Shown one piece after another: positions 16,336-25,193 of a stretch of 64,000 bases of DNA. How positions within the stretch are numbered: the stretch's first letter is position 1; each line of letters begins with the position of its first letter. A program made the translations under genes and the position numbers. The notes under the pieces are model-generated. The model was not told the origin of the DNA and made no database searches. It saw only the letters and a program-made list of their open reading frames with translations. This stretch comes from Dongia_B sp035539075 (GTDB lineage: Bacteria; Pseudomonadota; Alphaproteobacteria; Dongiales; Dongiaceae): positions 1-64,000 of the forward strand of contig DATLJB010000005.1 in NCBI GenBank assembly GCA_035539075.1, given 5' to 3'.

Positions 16336-16842
16336 ATGGAAGAAGCGCATCGCTCCGGCTGTCCGATCAATCTCACCCTGGAGGTGTTCGGCGACAAATG
16401 GAGCCTCATCATCATCCGCGACATGATGTTCGGAAACCGGCGGCATTTCCGGGAATTGCTGGCGAAATCGGAAGAGGGCATCGCCTCCAATATTCTTGCC
16501 GACCGGCTGAAACGGCTGGTCGAGCAGGGCATGATCACCCGCGCCGACGATCCCAGCCACAAGCAGAAGGCGATCTACAGCCTGACCGAGAAGACCATTC
16601 AACTGGTGCCGGTCTTTGCCCAGATCGGCGCCTGGGGACGGCGCCATCTACCCGTCAGCGAGGATCTCAGTATCCGGGCCCAGGTGCTGGAAGAAGGCGG
16701 CCAGAAGATGTGGGATGCTTTCATGGATGAATTGCGCGAGCTGCATCTGGGGCGGAAGCGCGCCGGCAAAGCCCCTCCGTCGGTCGCCCGACAGTTGCAG
16801 GCCGCCTATGAAGCGGTGCTGGCGAAGCGCAAGCGGGCATAG
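16336..16842 (+). CDS. HxlR-family transcriptional regulator
   Basis: The 168-residue protein matches the HxlR winged helix: GCPINLTLEVFGDKWSLIIIRDMMFGNRRHFRELLAKSEEGIASNILADRLKRLVEQGMI, with the Cys after the N-terminus that in several members senses thiol-reactive quinones or aldehydes (here Cys9). The wing is DDPSHKQKAIYSLTEK. I start at ATG 16336; the much longer open frame upstream is antisense to the DHFR-like gene. It has a C-terminal basic extension of ~40 residues. Divergent target is the DHFR-like reductase. Confidence 0.9.
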   Translation: MEEAHRSGCPINLTLEVFGDKWSLIIIRDMMFGNRRHFRELLAKSEEGIASNILADRLKRLVEQGMITRADDPSHKQKAIYSLTEKTIQLVPVFAQIGAWGRRHLPVSEDLSIRAQVLEEGGQKMWDAFMDELRELHLGRKRAGKAPPSVARQLQAAYEAVLAKRKRA

Positions 16843-17048
16843 CGATTGACCGTCATCCCGACCGCGCGCATGAACGGGAATTGCCTGTCATCTTGCCGGC
16901 CATCAGCTTCGATGGCGATGCCGAATGATATTGCTCACAGTTCCGATGAACAGCGATTTCCTCCGCGGCGGTGAGCTCTTACAATATGGGCAAAATGGCG
17001 TAAGGATGACGGCCGGCGGCGTTGGCCGGTTGCGGGGGACGAGTACGA

Positions 17049-17921
17049 ATGGCGATATCGGAACATGAAGCGGCACAGGCCGGCGAGGCCGTGGCTGAGC
17101 GCGACCCGCGCATCACGGCCGATGGGCTGATCGATCTGCGGCTGCACAATCCCCTGACCAAGGGGCAGAATCTGCTTTGCCCCTATGACCATCTGTTCTG
17201 GAACGAGGCGGGGCGCGACCTTGCGGCGATGGCGCAAGAGGTCGATCCCGCTTACGCCGCCTTCAACATCGCCCGCTATCGCTGGTTCACGGAGCGCCTG
17301 CAGCGCGCCGCCCGGGAAGTCCCGCAGATCCTCATCCTCGGTGCCGGCTTCGACAGCCGCGCCATGGCGCTGCCGCAAATGCTGGACGGCGGGCTTGACG
17401 TTTATGAGGTCGATTTCCCGGACAAGATCGCCGCCAAGCTGGAGGTCTTCGCCCGGCACCGGGTCCCGATACCGCAGCGCCTGCACCATGTCGGCGCCGA
17501 TCTCGGCGATCCGCTGCTGCGCGCCAAGCTCGCGGCGGCCGGCTACCGGCGCGAGCTGCCGAGTGTCGTCTTGATGGAAGGCGTCTTCTTCTTCCTGCCG
17601 CATCAGGCCGCCGATTCCTTGCTGGAGCCGCGGGTGCTGGGCCTGGCGCCGGGCAGCCGGCTGGTCTTCGACGTCTGGACCCGGCGCCGACAAGACAGCC
17701 TCAACGAGAAAGTCGAGGCGCGGCTCGGCCGCAGGCTGTTCGGCGACAGCCCGATGGGCGACAGCATGGAAGAAATAGCACTTTATGCCGAGCGGCGGGG
17801 CTATGGCGATATCGAGGTGATCAGCCTCGACCGCCTCTGCACCGCCTATGGCATTCCCGCCGAGCGCGATCCGCTGCCGCAGAGCTGGGTCATCATCGAA
17901 GCCGGCCTGCCGCCGGCCTGA
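17049..17921 (+). CDS. SAM-dependent methyltransferase, PPM1/LCMT family
   Basis: A 290-residue class I methyltransferase of the leucine-carboxyl-methyltransferase-like family. The SAM motif ILILGAGFDSRAMALP, acidic strand DVYEVDFP, and VVLMEGVFFFLP are all in the right order. Members methylate small carboxyl- or hydroxyl-containing natural products in bacteria. GGGGGA lies upstream of ATG 17049. It is convergent with a 2OG-Fe(II) oxygenase whose stop is 75 bp away. No cluster for a recognisable natural product surrounds it, so the substrate is unknown. Confidence 0.88.
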   Translation: MAISEHEAAQAGEAVAERDPRITADGLIDLRLHNPLTKGQNLLCPYDHLFWNEAGRDLAAMAQEVDPAYAAFNIARYRWFTERLQRAAREVPQILILGAGFDSRAMALPQMLDGGLDVYEVDFPDKIAAKLEVFARHRVPIPQRLHHVGADLGDPLLRAKLAAAGYRRELPSVVLMEGVFFFLPHQAADSLLEPRVLGLAPGSRLVFDVWTRRRQDSLNEKVEARLGRRLFGDSPMGDSMEEIALYAERRGYGDIEVISLDRLCTAYGIPAERDPLPQSWVIIEAGLPPA

Positions 17922-17996
17922 CCGCGCCCTCCACTGAGCGGACCCCCGTCAATGCACGCGTCGATCGCCGCATGATCCGGCGCGGCTATGGTTTGG

Positions 17997-19013
17997 TCAT
18001 CGGCCGCGCGGCGGGCGCAGATGCTCCATGCCGTGGAACTCGACGAATTTGGTGGTCGCGGCCCAGACGTGGTCGCCGTAGAGAAACGGCGCGAAGTCGG
18101 TGCCGGCACCGGCAGGTCCGGGCAGCGGCGCGATCACGGCATCGATACGCGGCTCATAGAAAAAGGGAATGGAATAGCGCTCGGCCCCGTGGCCGATGAC
18201 GCGATGCTGGGTCGCCTTCAGGCGGCCGCCGGTCCATCGCTCCAGCAGGCGGCCGAAATTGACCACCAGGCTGCCGTCGATCGGCGGCACGTCGATCCAT
18301 CCGCCGTCGCGGCCGTGGGCCTGCAAGCCGGCGACGCCATCCTGGGCCAGCAAGGTGACGAGGCCGGAATCGGCATGCGGCGCGCCGGTCAGATAGACCC
18401 GCCTGCCGTCATGCTCGGTCCAGAATTTCGCGTCCTCCATCTGCGCAAGGGTGGAGGCGGGACGCGGCGGATAATGGATCAGCCGCAAGGTGGAGACGCC
18501 GCCCCGGAATGCGTCATCGAAATAAGCCTCATCGAGCCCAAGGCCGCGCGCAAGCGAGCGCATCAGCATGCGGCCGACCTGTTCCAGGGCTCGGTAATAG
18601 GCCGCGGCCGCGTCACGCCAGCCCGGCAGCGCCTCCTCCGGCGGCAGGGGTGTCGCCTCGCGCAGGGGATCATCGGCGTCGATGACTGATATGCCATGGG
18701 CCAGATCCGGCCCCATATCGATGCCTTCCTTATAGGTCTGGTGCCCTTCCTGCAGCGGAAACCAGCCGCGATAGACGTTGCGGTTGCCGGGCACGAATTT
18801 CTGCCGGCACAGCCGCCGGATCTCCCGGGCGGGCAGGGTGAAAATCCGCTTCAACGCCTGCAGATCGGCCGGAGCGACGGGCATATCCGGCGGCAGGTTG
18901 CCGATCAGCATGAAGCCGATTTCGGCCGCGGCATGGGCGATGGCGGCGTCGGCGCGATTCCGTGCGGCATCGGGACCGGCGAAGAGCGGCGTGACATCGA
19001 TGGTCGGAATCAT
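17997..19013 (-). CDS. 2OG-Fe(II) oxygenase, isopenicillin N synthase family
   Basis: 338 residues with the double-stranded beta-helix of the 2-oxoglutarate/Fe(II) oxygenase superfamily. The iron ligands are His213 and Asp215 in APHADSGLVTLL and His270 in ATQHRV; Arg279-x-Ser281 (RYS) binds the 2OG carboxylate. The N-terminal DIOX_N region (residues 3-130) is also present. ATG 19013 gives the usual length; a longer reading to 19223 is not supported. Members hydroxylate or desaturate small molecules. The gene follows the ABC exporter genes on the same strand, 122 bp downstream, and may or may not share their transcript. Confidence 0.9.
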   Translation of the reverse strand: MIPTIDVTPLFAGPDAARNRADAAIAHAAAEIGFMLIGNLPPDMPVAPADLQALKRIFTLPAREIRRLCRQKFVPGNRNVYRGWFPLQEGHQTYKEGIDMGPDLAHGISVIDADDPLREATPLPPEEALPGWRDAAAAYYRALEQVGRMLMRSLARGLGLDEAYFDDAFRGGVSTLRLIHYPPRPASTLAQMEDAKFWTEHDGRRVYLTGAPHADSGLVTLLAQDGVAGLQAHGRDGGWIDVPPIDGSLVVNFGRLLERWTGGRLKATQHRVIGHGAERYSIPFFYEPRIDAVIAPLPGPAGAGTDFAPFLYGDHVWAATTKFVEFHGMEHLRPPRGR

Positions 19014-19135
19014 GGCGGCCCCTGCATCCTGGCGATGCCCGATTAGGCGCCGGCAGCGGACCGCAGGCAATTGCCATAATGGCATCGCCACGATCGGATT
19101 TTTGCAGATGCCGGGGGCCGCGGCGCGCGGCAGCG

Positions 19136-20725
19136 TCAGGCAGGCCGCATGGCGCGGGCGCCGCTGAGGATCAACAGCGCGATGCCGGCCGGCACCAGTG
19201 CAAGGATCGGGCTTTGCAGCCATATCCCGGCGGCAGCCGCCCAGGAAACGGCGCAGAAGGCCTCGGCAAAGGTCGCCAGGCGCGACGATGTCTGGCGCCG
19301 GCTAAAATAGCGCCGCTTCGCCTGACGCCGGAACCAGATCTGGATCATGGTCGATGAGACCGAGGCGGCGATGATGCCGATTGCCACCACCAGCGTCATC
19401 TCCAACGAGAGGCTGGCAAGGCCAAGCAGGAACGGCGCGAAGATGAGGAAGACCAGGATCAGCACCGCCTCCACCTTGCCGGTGAGGGCGCGCAGCGGCG
19501 AGATCGGTGCGGTGGCGATGAGGTCTGGCGCATCTTCGCCGGAAACTGCGAGCCAGGCGAGGCCGCCGGCCAACTGTCCGGCGGCCATGGTGAGCACCGG
19601 TGCCAGCACGATCAGCGCGCCGCGGTCATGACCATAGAAGCGCCACAGCATCAAAGCGGGCGGAATGAGATAAAGGAGCTGCATCAGGCTCTGGGAAGCC
19701 AGCCAGGGATCGCGCCACAGCAGCAGCCATTCCTTGCGCCACAGCAGCAGGCGGGGCGAGGCGGTGGCAAACCAGCCGAGACGGCTGAGCTTGCGGCGCG
19801 TGGACAAGCTCGCGCTGCTGGCCGACAGGGCATAGCCGCCGACATGGCGCGCGAGCAGCGCCATCGGCACCACCAGCGCCGCCACGCCGGTGATCAGGCA
19901 GGCCAGCAGGGCGCGCAGGTCGCCCAGCGCCGCGCGGGCGGGGATCCAGAGCCAACTGGTGATTTCCGGCGCATGCGCGCGCAGCAGGTCGGAATCGAAG
20001 AAGGCCTGCTGCGACATCCGCCCGATCGAGAGAATGGCGGCTGCCTGGATGCCGATCACGAAGGCGGAGCCGACCACGGCGGAGACGATCTGCGACATCA
20101 GCCGGGTGCGGCGCGGCCCCATCGTGTCGAAGAGGGCCGCCGTCAGAATCAAGGCGAAACCGCTAACGGCGAGAGCTCCGGCCAGAGCGAGGCCGAAGAT
20201 CGAGAACCAATGAGCGCCACCCCGCCAGGCGAGTATGTCGACGAAAGGGGTGATGACGAACCAAGCCATAGCCACGGTGGTTGCCGCGGTGCTACCGATC
20301 CGCAGCATGAAGATGAAGCGCAGCGATATTGGCGAGGTCGCGAGGAGATCGAGATCACCCTGCGCGTAGAAGAGGCGCGTCACCTTTTCCAGCGCCTGCG
20401 AGAGGATCAGCAGCAGGCTGAGCAGGATGGTTCCGGTCAGTGAGATATAGACGCCGGGATCGGCGACGGTGGAAAGCTCCGCATAACCGCCGACCATGCC
20501 GAGGGCGATCAGATGCATGATGGCAAAGCAGATAAGCGCGATCAGCAGGACCGAGCGCAGCCGCCAGCGACCGCCGGCGGTCAGCAGGTAGGCAAGTTCG
20601 CGCCGCGCGACCCGGCCTTCATGCCCGAGCAGCAGCCGGGCCATGGCAAAGGGGCGGGGGCGGCAGCCGGCTTCCTTCGGCAGGCTTCCTTCGGTAACGG
20701 CGCCTGCTTCCGCCTGGCCTGTCAT
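19136..20725 (-). CDS. ABC-2 type exporter, permease subunit
   Basis: A 529-residue multi-spanning membrane protein with around twelve hydrophobic segments in two sets, such as the helices near residues 60-110, 155-250, 285-310, 360-425 and 440-500. No soluble domain is present. It starts 16 bp after the stop of the ABC ATPase gene, so the two form one exporter. Sequence alone does not name the substrate; large two-repeat ABC permeases of this kind often export lipids, drugs or peptides. It reads into the 2OG-oxygenase gene on the same strand. Confidence 0.82.
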   Translation of the reverse strand: MTGQAEAGAVTEGSLPKEAGCRPRPFAMARLLLGHEGRVARRELAYLLTAGGRWRLRSVLLIALICFAIMHLIALGMVGGYAELSTVADPGVYISLTGTILLSLLLILSQALEKVTRLFYAQGDLDLLATSPISLRFIFMLRIGSTAATTVAMAWFVITPFVDILAWRGGAHWFSIFGLALAGALAVSGFALILTAALFDTMGPRRTRLMSQIVSAVVGSAFVIGIQAAAILSIGRMSQQAFFDSDLLRAHAPEITSWLWIPARAALGDLRALLACLITGVAALVVPMALLARHVGGYALSASSASLSTRRKLSRLGWFATASPRLLLWRKEWLLLWRDPWLASQSLMQLLYLIPPALMLWRFYGHDRGALIVLAPVLTMAAGQLAGGLAWLAVSGEDAPDLIATAPISPLRALTGKVEAVLILVFLIFAPFLLGLASLSLEMTLVVAIGIIAASVSSTMIQIWFRRQAKRRYFSRRQTSSRLATFAEAFCAVSWAAAAGIWLQSPILALVPAGIALLILSGARAMRPA

Positions 20726-20741
20726 ATCTGGCCCATCGCGG

Positions 20742-21563
20742 TCACGGCTGCGTTCCGGCGGAAGGCGGATCGGCTTCCGCGGTCAGGGTGAGGAAGACAT
20801 CCTCCAGGCTGGTCTCGCCGCTGCCGACACGGGCGCGCAGCTCGGCAAGGGTGCCCTCGGCAATGAGGCGACCATGGGCGATCAGGCCGATGCGGTCGGC
20901 CATGCGTTCCGCCACCTCCAGGATATGCGTGGTCATCACCACAGTGCAGCCCTGTTCCACCCGGTCTCGCAGCACATCCTTGACCAGCCGCGCGGCGCGC
21001 GCGTCGAGCCCGGTCAAGGGTTCATCGAGGATGATCAGGCGGGGATCATGAACCAGGGCGCCGGCCAGGGCCACTTTCTGGCGCATGCCCTTGGAGAAAT
21101 CCTCGCAGCGCTCATCGGCGACCGCAGAGAGATCGAGCCAGTCGATCAGGTCACGCGCCTTGGCTGCGGCGGCGGCAGGGGCGATGCCCCAAAGCCCGGC
21201 GACAAAGACCAGGTATTCCATCGGCGTCAGCTTGTCATAGATCATCGGCTCGTCGCTGACCCAGGCGGTGATGCGCTTGGCGGCGACCGGTTGTTGCAGC
21301 GCATCGATGCCGAAGATGCCGATGGAACCGGAATCGGGACGCATCAGGCCGGCGACGATCCGCAATGTCGTTGTCTTGCCCGCGCCATTGGGGCCGAGCA
21401 GGGCGTAGAATTCCCCCGCTTTGATATCGAGGCTGAGCCCATCGACAGCCGGCTGCTTGAAGCTCTTATTAAGGTGGCGGACCGTCAGGGCCGGGGCCGA
21501 TTGACGATCACTTTGCGGGTTTTCCTGGCGCTGCGGCGGCTGCGATATCGTCACCTGATCCAT
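20742..21563 (-). CDS. ABC transporter ATP-binding protein
   Basis: 273 residues with all ATPase motifs: Walker A GPNGAGKTT, the signature-region DFSKGMRQKVALAGAL (an FSKGM variant of LSGGQ), Walker B LIILDEPLTGLD, and the switch TTHILE. This is the CcmA/DrrA-type ATPase of ABC-2 exporters. The start ATG 21563 has AGAGGG upstream; an alternate start at 21629 is less likely. It precedes its permease by 16 bp. The N-terminal ~25 residues (MDQVTISQPPQRQENPQSD...) are Gln-rich and not conserved. Confidence 0.93.
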   Translation of the reverse strand: MDQVTISQPPQRQENPQSDRQSAPALTVRHLNKSFKQPAVDGLSLDIKAGEFYALLGPNGAGKTTTLRIVAGLMRPDSGSIGIFGIDALQQPVAAKRITAWVSDEPMIYDKLTPMEYLVFVAGLWGIAPAAAAAKARDLIDWLDLSAVADERCEDFSKGMRQKVALAGALVHDPRLIILDEPLTGLDARAARLVKDVLRDRVEQGCTVVMTTHILEVAERMADRIGLIAHGRLIAEGTLAELRARVGSGETSLEDVFLTLTAEADPPSAGTQP

Positions 21564-21779
21564 GAACCCTCTTTGCCGCGACGCGGTCGGCGCCAAGCTT
21601 GCGCCGCTAGCGGCCCGCCAGTCACCCAATCAAGCTAACTTGGCGGCGGAGGGTTGAGAAATGGTTGATAATATATAAAGAGCACGCAATTCGGGCCGGC
21701 GCCGACTCAGACGGCGTTGATGGCGCCGAAGAAGGGTTCGATCTGGCCGCGCCACGCCCTGAATCTACGGCTCTCCGCC

Positions 21780-23210
21780 TCACGCGGCCGCAGCATCCAG
21801 CGGTATGGCCTCGTCAGCAAGATAAGTGCGCAATTCAGCGAGGAGGAGGGAGAGCTGCGCGGCGCTTGGCGCCTCGGCACGAACCACGAGGGCGGCCTGG
21901 GTATTTGATGCGCGCAGCAGCCACCAGCCATCGCCGCGGCGGACGCGCACCCCATCGGTCAGATCGATATCCGCGCCCTCGCGCTGCAGCGTGTCGATCA
22001 CGCGTCGGACAACGGCGAATTTACCCGTATCGCTGCACGGAATCCGCAATTCCGGCGTATGCGCGACCGGTGCCAGACCGTCGCGCAATTGCGCCAGAGA
22101 CAGCCTGCTGCCGCCGATGGTCCGCAACAGCCGGATGGCGGCATAGAGGGCGTCGTCATAGCCGAAATATTCGTCGGCAAAGAAGATATGCCCGCTCATC
22201 TCGCCGGCCAATTTGGCGCCTGTCTCCATCATCTTGGTCTTGATGAATGAATGACCGGTCTTCCACATCAACGGCCGGCCGCCCAGCCGGGCGATTTCGT
22301 CGAACAAGGTCTGGCTGGATTTGACATCGGCGATGACCGTGGCGCCCGGCTGCGCCGCCAGGACATCACGGCTGAGGATGGCCAGCAATTGATCGCCGCA
22401 GACAATACGGCCCTGCGCATCGACGGCGCCGATGCGGTCGCCGTCACCGTCGAAGGCGATGCCGAGGTCCAGTTCCTGGGAGATGACGAGGTGCTGCAAC
22501 TGCCGCAAGTTCGCCGGCTCCGCCGGGTCGGGATGATGTGCCGGAAAATTTCCATCCGGGTCCGCATTGATCAGAACATGGCATCCGGGCAGGCGTTGCG
22601 TAAGCTGCCGCAGGATGTTTCCTGCAGCACCATTACCGGCATCCCAGCCGATTGACAGATGGCTGGTATCTGTCCCGGCAAGGCTGGCGGCCAGCCTGTC
22701 GATATAGGCCGGTGCCAGATCGATGAAGGTGCGGAGACCTTCCGGCTGCATGCCCCCCGACGCCATGCCGCCCGATTCCCCGCCACCCGATTCAGCCAGC
22801 GCCGCCAACTGCTTCAGCAATGCCCCATGCACCATTTCGGTGCCGACCAGCATCTTGAAGCCGTTGTGGCTCTTCGGGTTGTGTGACGCGGTGACGATGA
22901 TCGCGGCATCGATCGGCAAGCTATGGGTGGCGAAATAAAGCAGGGGCGCGGGGCCGCAGCCGAGGCAGAGGACGCGGCCGCCTTGTGCCTCGATCCCGGC
23001 GATGACCTGCGCCTCGAGTTCCGGTGAACTGAGGCGGCTATCGCGGGCGACGGCGATATAGGGCTGTGCGCAGGCGCGAATGCGGCGGGCGAGCTTTACC
23101 AGGGCGCTGCCTGCCGCCGCCGCATCGGCGGCGCTCAGTGTCTCGCCCACAACACCCCGAATGTCGCATTCACGCAGAATCGACGGATGAAACCGATGTG
23201 GCTGAAGCAT
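21780..23210 (-). CDS. Phosphomannomutase/phosphoglucomutase
   Basis: The 476-residue enzyme interconverts hexose-6-P and hexose-1-P to feed nucleotide-sugar synthesis. The catalytic phosphoserine loop IIVTASHNPKSHNGFKM (Ser109), the magnesium site DGDGDRIGAVD (Asp254, 256, 258) and the sugar-binding GEMSGHIFF are intact. RECDIRGVVGE is at the N-terminus. ATG 23210 follows AGGGGAAGG. The loop at residues ~141-157 carries a Gly/Ser/Met-rich insertion (SGGGESGGMASGGM) not usual in the family. It is the left edge of the EPS locus and diverges from manC, which uses its product. Confidence 0.93.
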   Translation of the reverse strand: MLQPHRFHPSILRECDIRGVVGETLSAADAAAAGSALVKLARRIRACAQPYIAVARDSRLSSPELEAQVIAGIEAQGGRVLCLGCGPAPLLYFATHSLPIDAAIIVTASHNPKSHNGFKMLVGTEMVHGALLKQLAALAESGGGESGGMASGGMQPEGLRTFIDLAPAYIDRLAASLAGTDTSHLSIGWDAGNGAAGNILRQLTQRLPGCHVLINADPDGNFPAHHPDPAEPANLRQLQHLVISQELDLGIAFDGDGDRIGAVDAQGRIVCGDQLLAILSRDVLAAQPGATVIADVKSSQTLFDEIARLGGRPLMWKTGHSFIKTKMMETGAKLAGEMSGHIFFADEYFGYDDALYAAIRLLRTIGGSRLSLAQLRDGLAPVAHTPELRIPCSDTGKFAVVRRVIDTLQREGADIDLTDGVRVRRGDGWWLLRASNTQAALVVRAEAPSAAQLSLLLAELRTYLADEAIPLDAAAA

Positions 23211-23600
23211 GGAAGCCTTCCCCTTGGCGAACCACGAGCCGCCAACCCCGCCGCCGCCCCTTTGTGACAGCAACCAACAGGCGTAGCTCGATAGGTAACA
23301 ACACCGAAGCGGTCAAAATGTGCCATCAGAGTAAAAAACTTCGTTGAGCCCCCGGAACGGCGCAGCATGACCGGCGTTCCTGGATTGAGGGACTGCGTCC
23401 AGGCCTGCCAATTGGACGGCGCTAGACGACACAAGGGCGTCGGCCGGAGCCTGCATCAGGGGATTTCAAAGCCGTCAACGGACCGACGGTGAACGCACGA
23501 TTTATGGCTTCTCTTGGATTGCACGATTAGAGCAAGCCGCCGCAGGTCGGGCGCCGCGACAGGTGCTGCGTCCAGTCGCACAGCAATATGGATATGGAGA
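23211..23600. other. Divergent intergenic region, phosphomannomutase / manC
   Basis: 390 bp without a gene. Both promoters of the precursor genes should lie here. An imperfect hairpin GGAACGGCG...CGGCGTTCC spans about 23354-23380. Short open frames present (e.g. 23066-23347) are not coding-like. Confidence 0.5.
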
Positions 23601-25142
23601 ATGACAAAGGGAGATCACGGAACAGAGCGGGACAACACGCAGCCGCCCGCATCCGGCCGCAGGGCCAATCCAAGTGGGACCTTGCCATCCGATACAGCTA
23701 TCCCGGTCATCCTGGCCGGCGGCGGAGGCAATCGACTTTGGCCTTTATCGCGGGAAGCCCATCCGAAGCAGTTCCTGCCGTTGCTCGGGCCGCGCAGCTT
23801 GTTGCAGGAAACGCTCCTGCGCTATGCCGACCGCCGGCTTTTCGATCCGGCCATCGTCGTTGGGAATGAATCGACGCATCTCATGCTTGCCGAGCAGGTC
23901 CAGGCGATAGGGCAGGGTGATGTCAGCCTGATCCTGGAGCCTGCGGCGCGGGGCACTGCCCCGGCAATCGCCCTGGCTGCGCTATTGGCGGTCGAGCGCG
24001 ACCCGAATGCGATCATCCTGGTTGCGCCATCCGACCACGCGATCAGCGACTTGCCGGCCTTTCACCGCGCCTTGCGGACGGCCATGGAGGCGGCTCGTCA
24101 CGACCATCTGGTTGCCTTTGCCGTAACGCCGCAGCGGCCGGAAACCGGCTATGGCTACATCAGATGCGGGGCGCCTTTGGCCGAGGTCGAGCAGGTGCAT
24201 CGCATCCATTCTTTCGTCGAAAAGCCGGATTCCGAGCGCGCCGGGGAGATGATCGTCGAAGGCGGGTATTTCTGGAACAGCGGCATGTTCGTCACGCGCG
24301 CCCGGCTCTACCTTGAGGAACTGCGCCGCTTGGCGCCTGATATCCTGGCGGCGGCGCAGACGGCGCTTGCCGGCCGCCAGGGCGACCAGACTTTTCTCTG
24401 GCTAGACCGCGACGCCTTTGCCGCCAGCCCGAACCGGTCCATCGACCATGCCGTCATGGAACACACCCCGAGGGCTTGCGCGGTGATCCTGGAGGCCGGC
24501 TGGTCCGATGTCGGCTCCTGGTCTGAGCTGTGGCGGATGGCTTCACGCGACGCGGCCGGCAATACCACGAGCGGCGACGTCTTCCTGCACGACAGCCGGG
24601 ATTGCCTGGCGATCGGGGCGACCGGGCTGACAGCGCTGGTCGGCGTCAGCAATCTGGCCGTGATCAACACGGATGATGCCGTACTGGTGGCGTCCCTCGA
24701 TCAGGTGCAGTCGGTGCGCGAAATTGCGGCCGCGCTGCGGAAGAAAAATCGCGCCGAACTGATCACGCACAGCCGCCTCGATGAAGCCTGGGGCGCGCGC
24801 TGGCTGGTGCATGCGGAGGAGGGGTTGCAGGTCACCGGCCTGACCATCCGCCCGGGGGCCGAACTGCCGCGCCGGGCAGATCATCGCGGCGGCGATCCCC
24901 GTTGGTGCGCGCATTGGCTGGTGGTCAGCGGTGTTGCCCGTGTGACCCGCGGCGAAGAAGTGTTGACCATAGAGCCCCATCAATCGATCTTTATTCCGCC
25001 GCAAACGCCAAGCCGTCTAGCCAATCCAGGCAATGCGCCGCTGGTTATCGTGGAAGTGCAATCGGAAGCCGAGCCGGCCGGTGAGGCGGGGGATGGCTGG
25101 CACCAGGAGGTCGGACAGGTAGCGCTGTTGCGGCGGATGTAA
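23601..25142 (+). CDS. manC: Mannose-1-phosphate guanylyltransferase / mannose-6-phosphate isomerase (ManC type)
   Basis: 513 residues. The nucleotidyltransferase half carries PVILAGGGGNRLWPLSREAHPKQFLP (pyrophosphorylase loop, residues 35-60), ETGYGYI, FVEKPD and YFWNSGMFV, so GDP-mannose synthesis is expected. The C-terminal cupin (residues ~400-490) aligns with type II phosphomannose isomerase, but the usual metal-binding segment Q-x-H-x-H-R-x-E-H-W is here LPRRADHRGGDPRWCAHW, with an insertion and missing Gln/His. Isomerase activity is therefore doubtful. The start ATG 23601 is weakly supported. It lies opposite to phosphomannomutase; mannose would then be a building block of the EPS. Confidence 0.87.
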   Translation: MTKGDHGTERDNTQPPASGRRANPSGTLPSDTAIPVILAGGGGNRLWPLSREAHPKQFLPLLGPRSLLQETLLRYADRRLFDPAIVVGNESTHLMLAEQVQAIGQGDVSLILEPAARGTAPAIALAALLAVERDPNAIILVAPSDHAISDLPAFHRALRTAMEAARHDHLVAFAVTPQRPETGYGYIRCGAPLAEVEQVHRIHSFVEKPDSERAGEMIVEGGYFWNSGMFVTRARLYLEELRRLAPDILAAAQTALAGRQGDQTFLWLDRDAFAASPNRSIDHAVMEHTPRACAVILEAGWSDVGSWSELWRMASRDAAGNTTSGDVFLHDSRDCLAIGATGLTALVGVSNLAVINTDDAVLVASLDQVQSVREIAAALRKKNRAELITHSRLDEAWGARWLVHAEEGLQVTGLTIRPGAELPRRADHRGGDPRWCAHWLVVSGVARVTRGEEVLTIEPHQSIFIPPQTPSRLANPGNAPLVIVEVQSEAEPAGEAGDGWHQEVGQVALLRRM

Positions 25143-25193
25143 CGGTCACCAGGCCGGCGGCCGCAAGGCCAATCCCCAGGCGCCGGCCAATCC

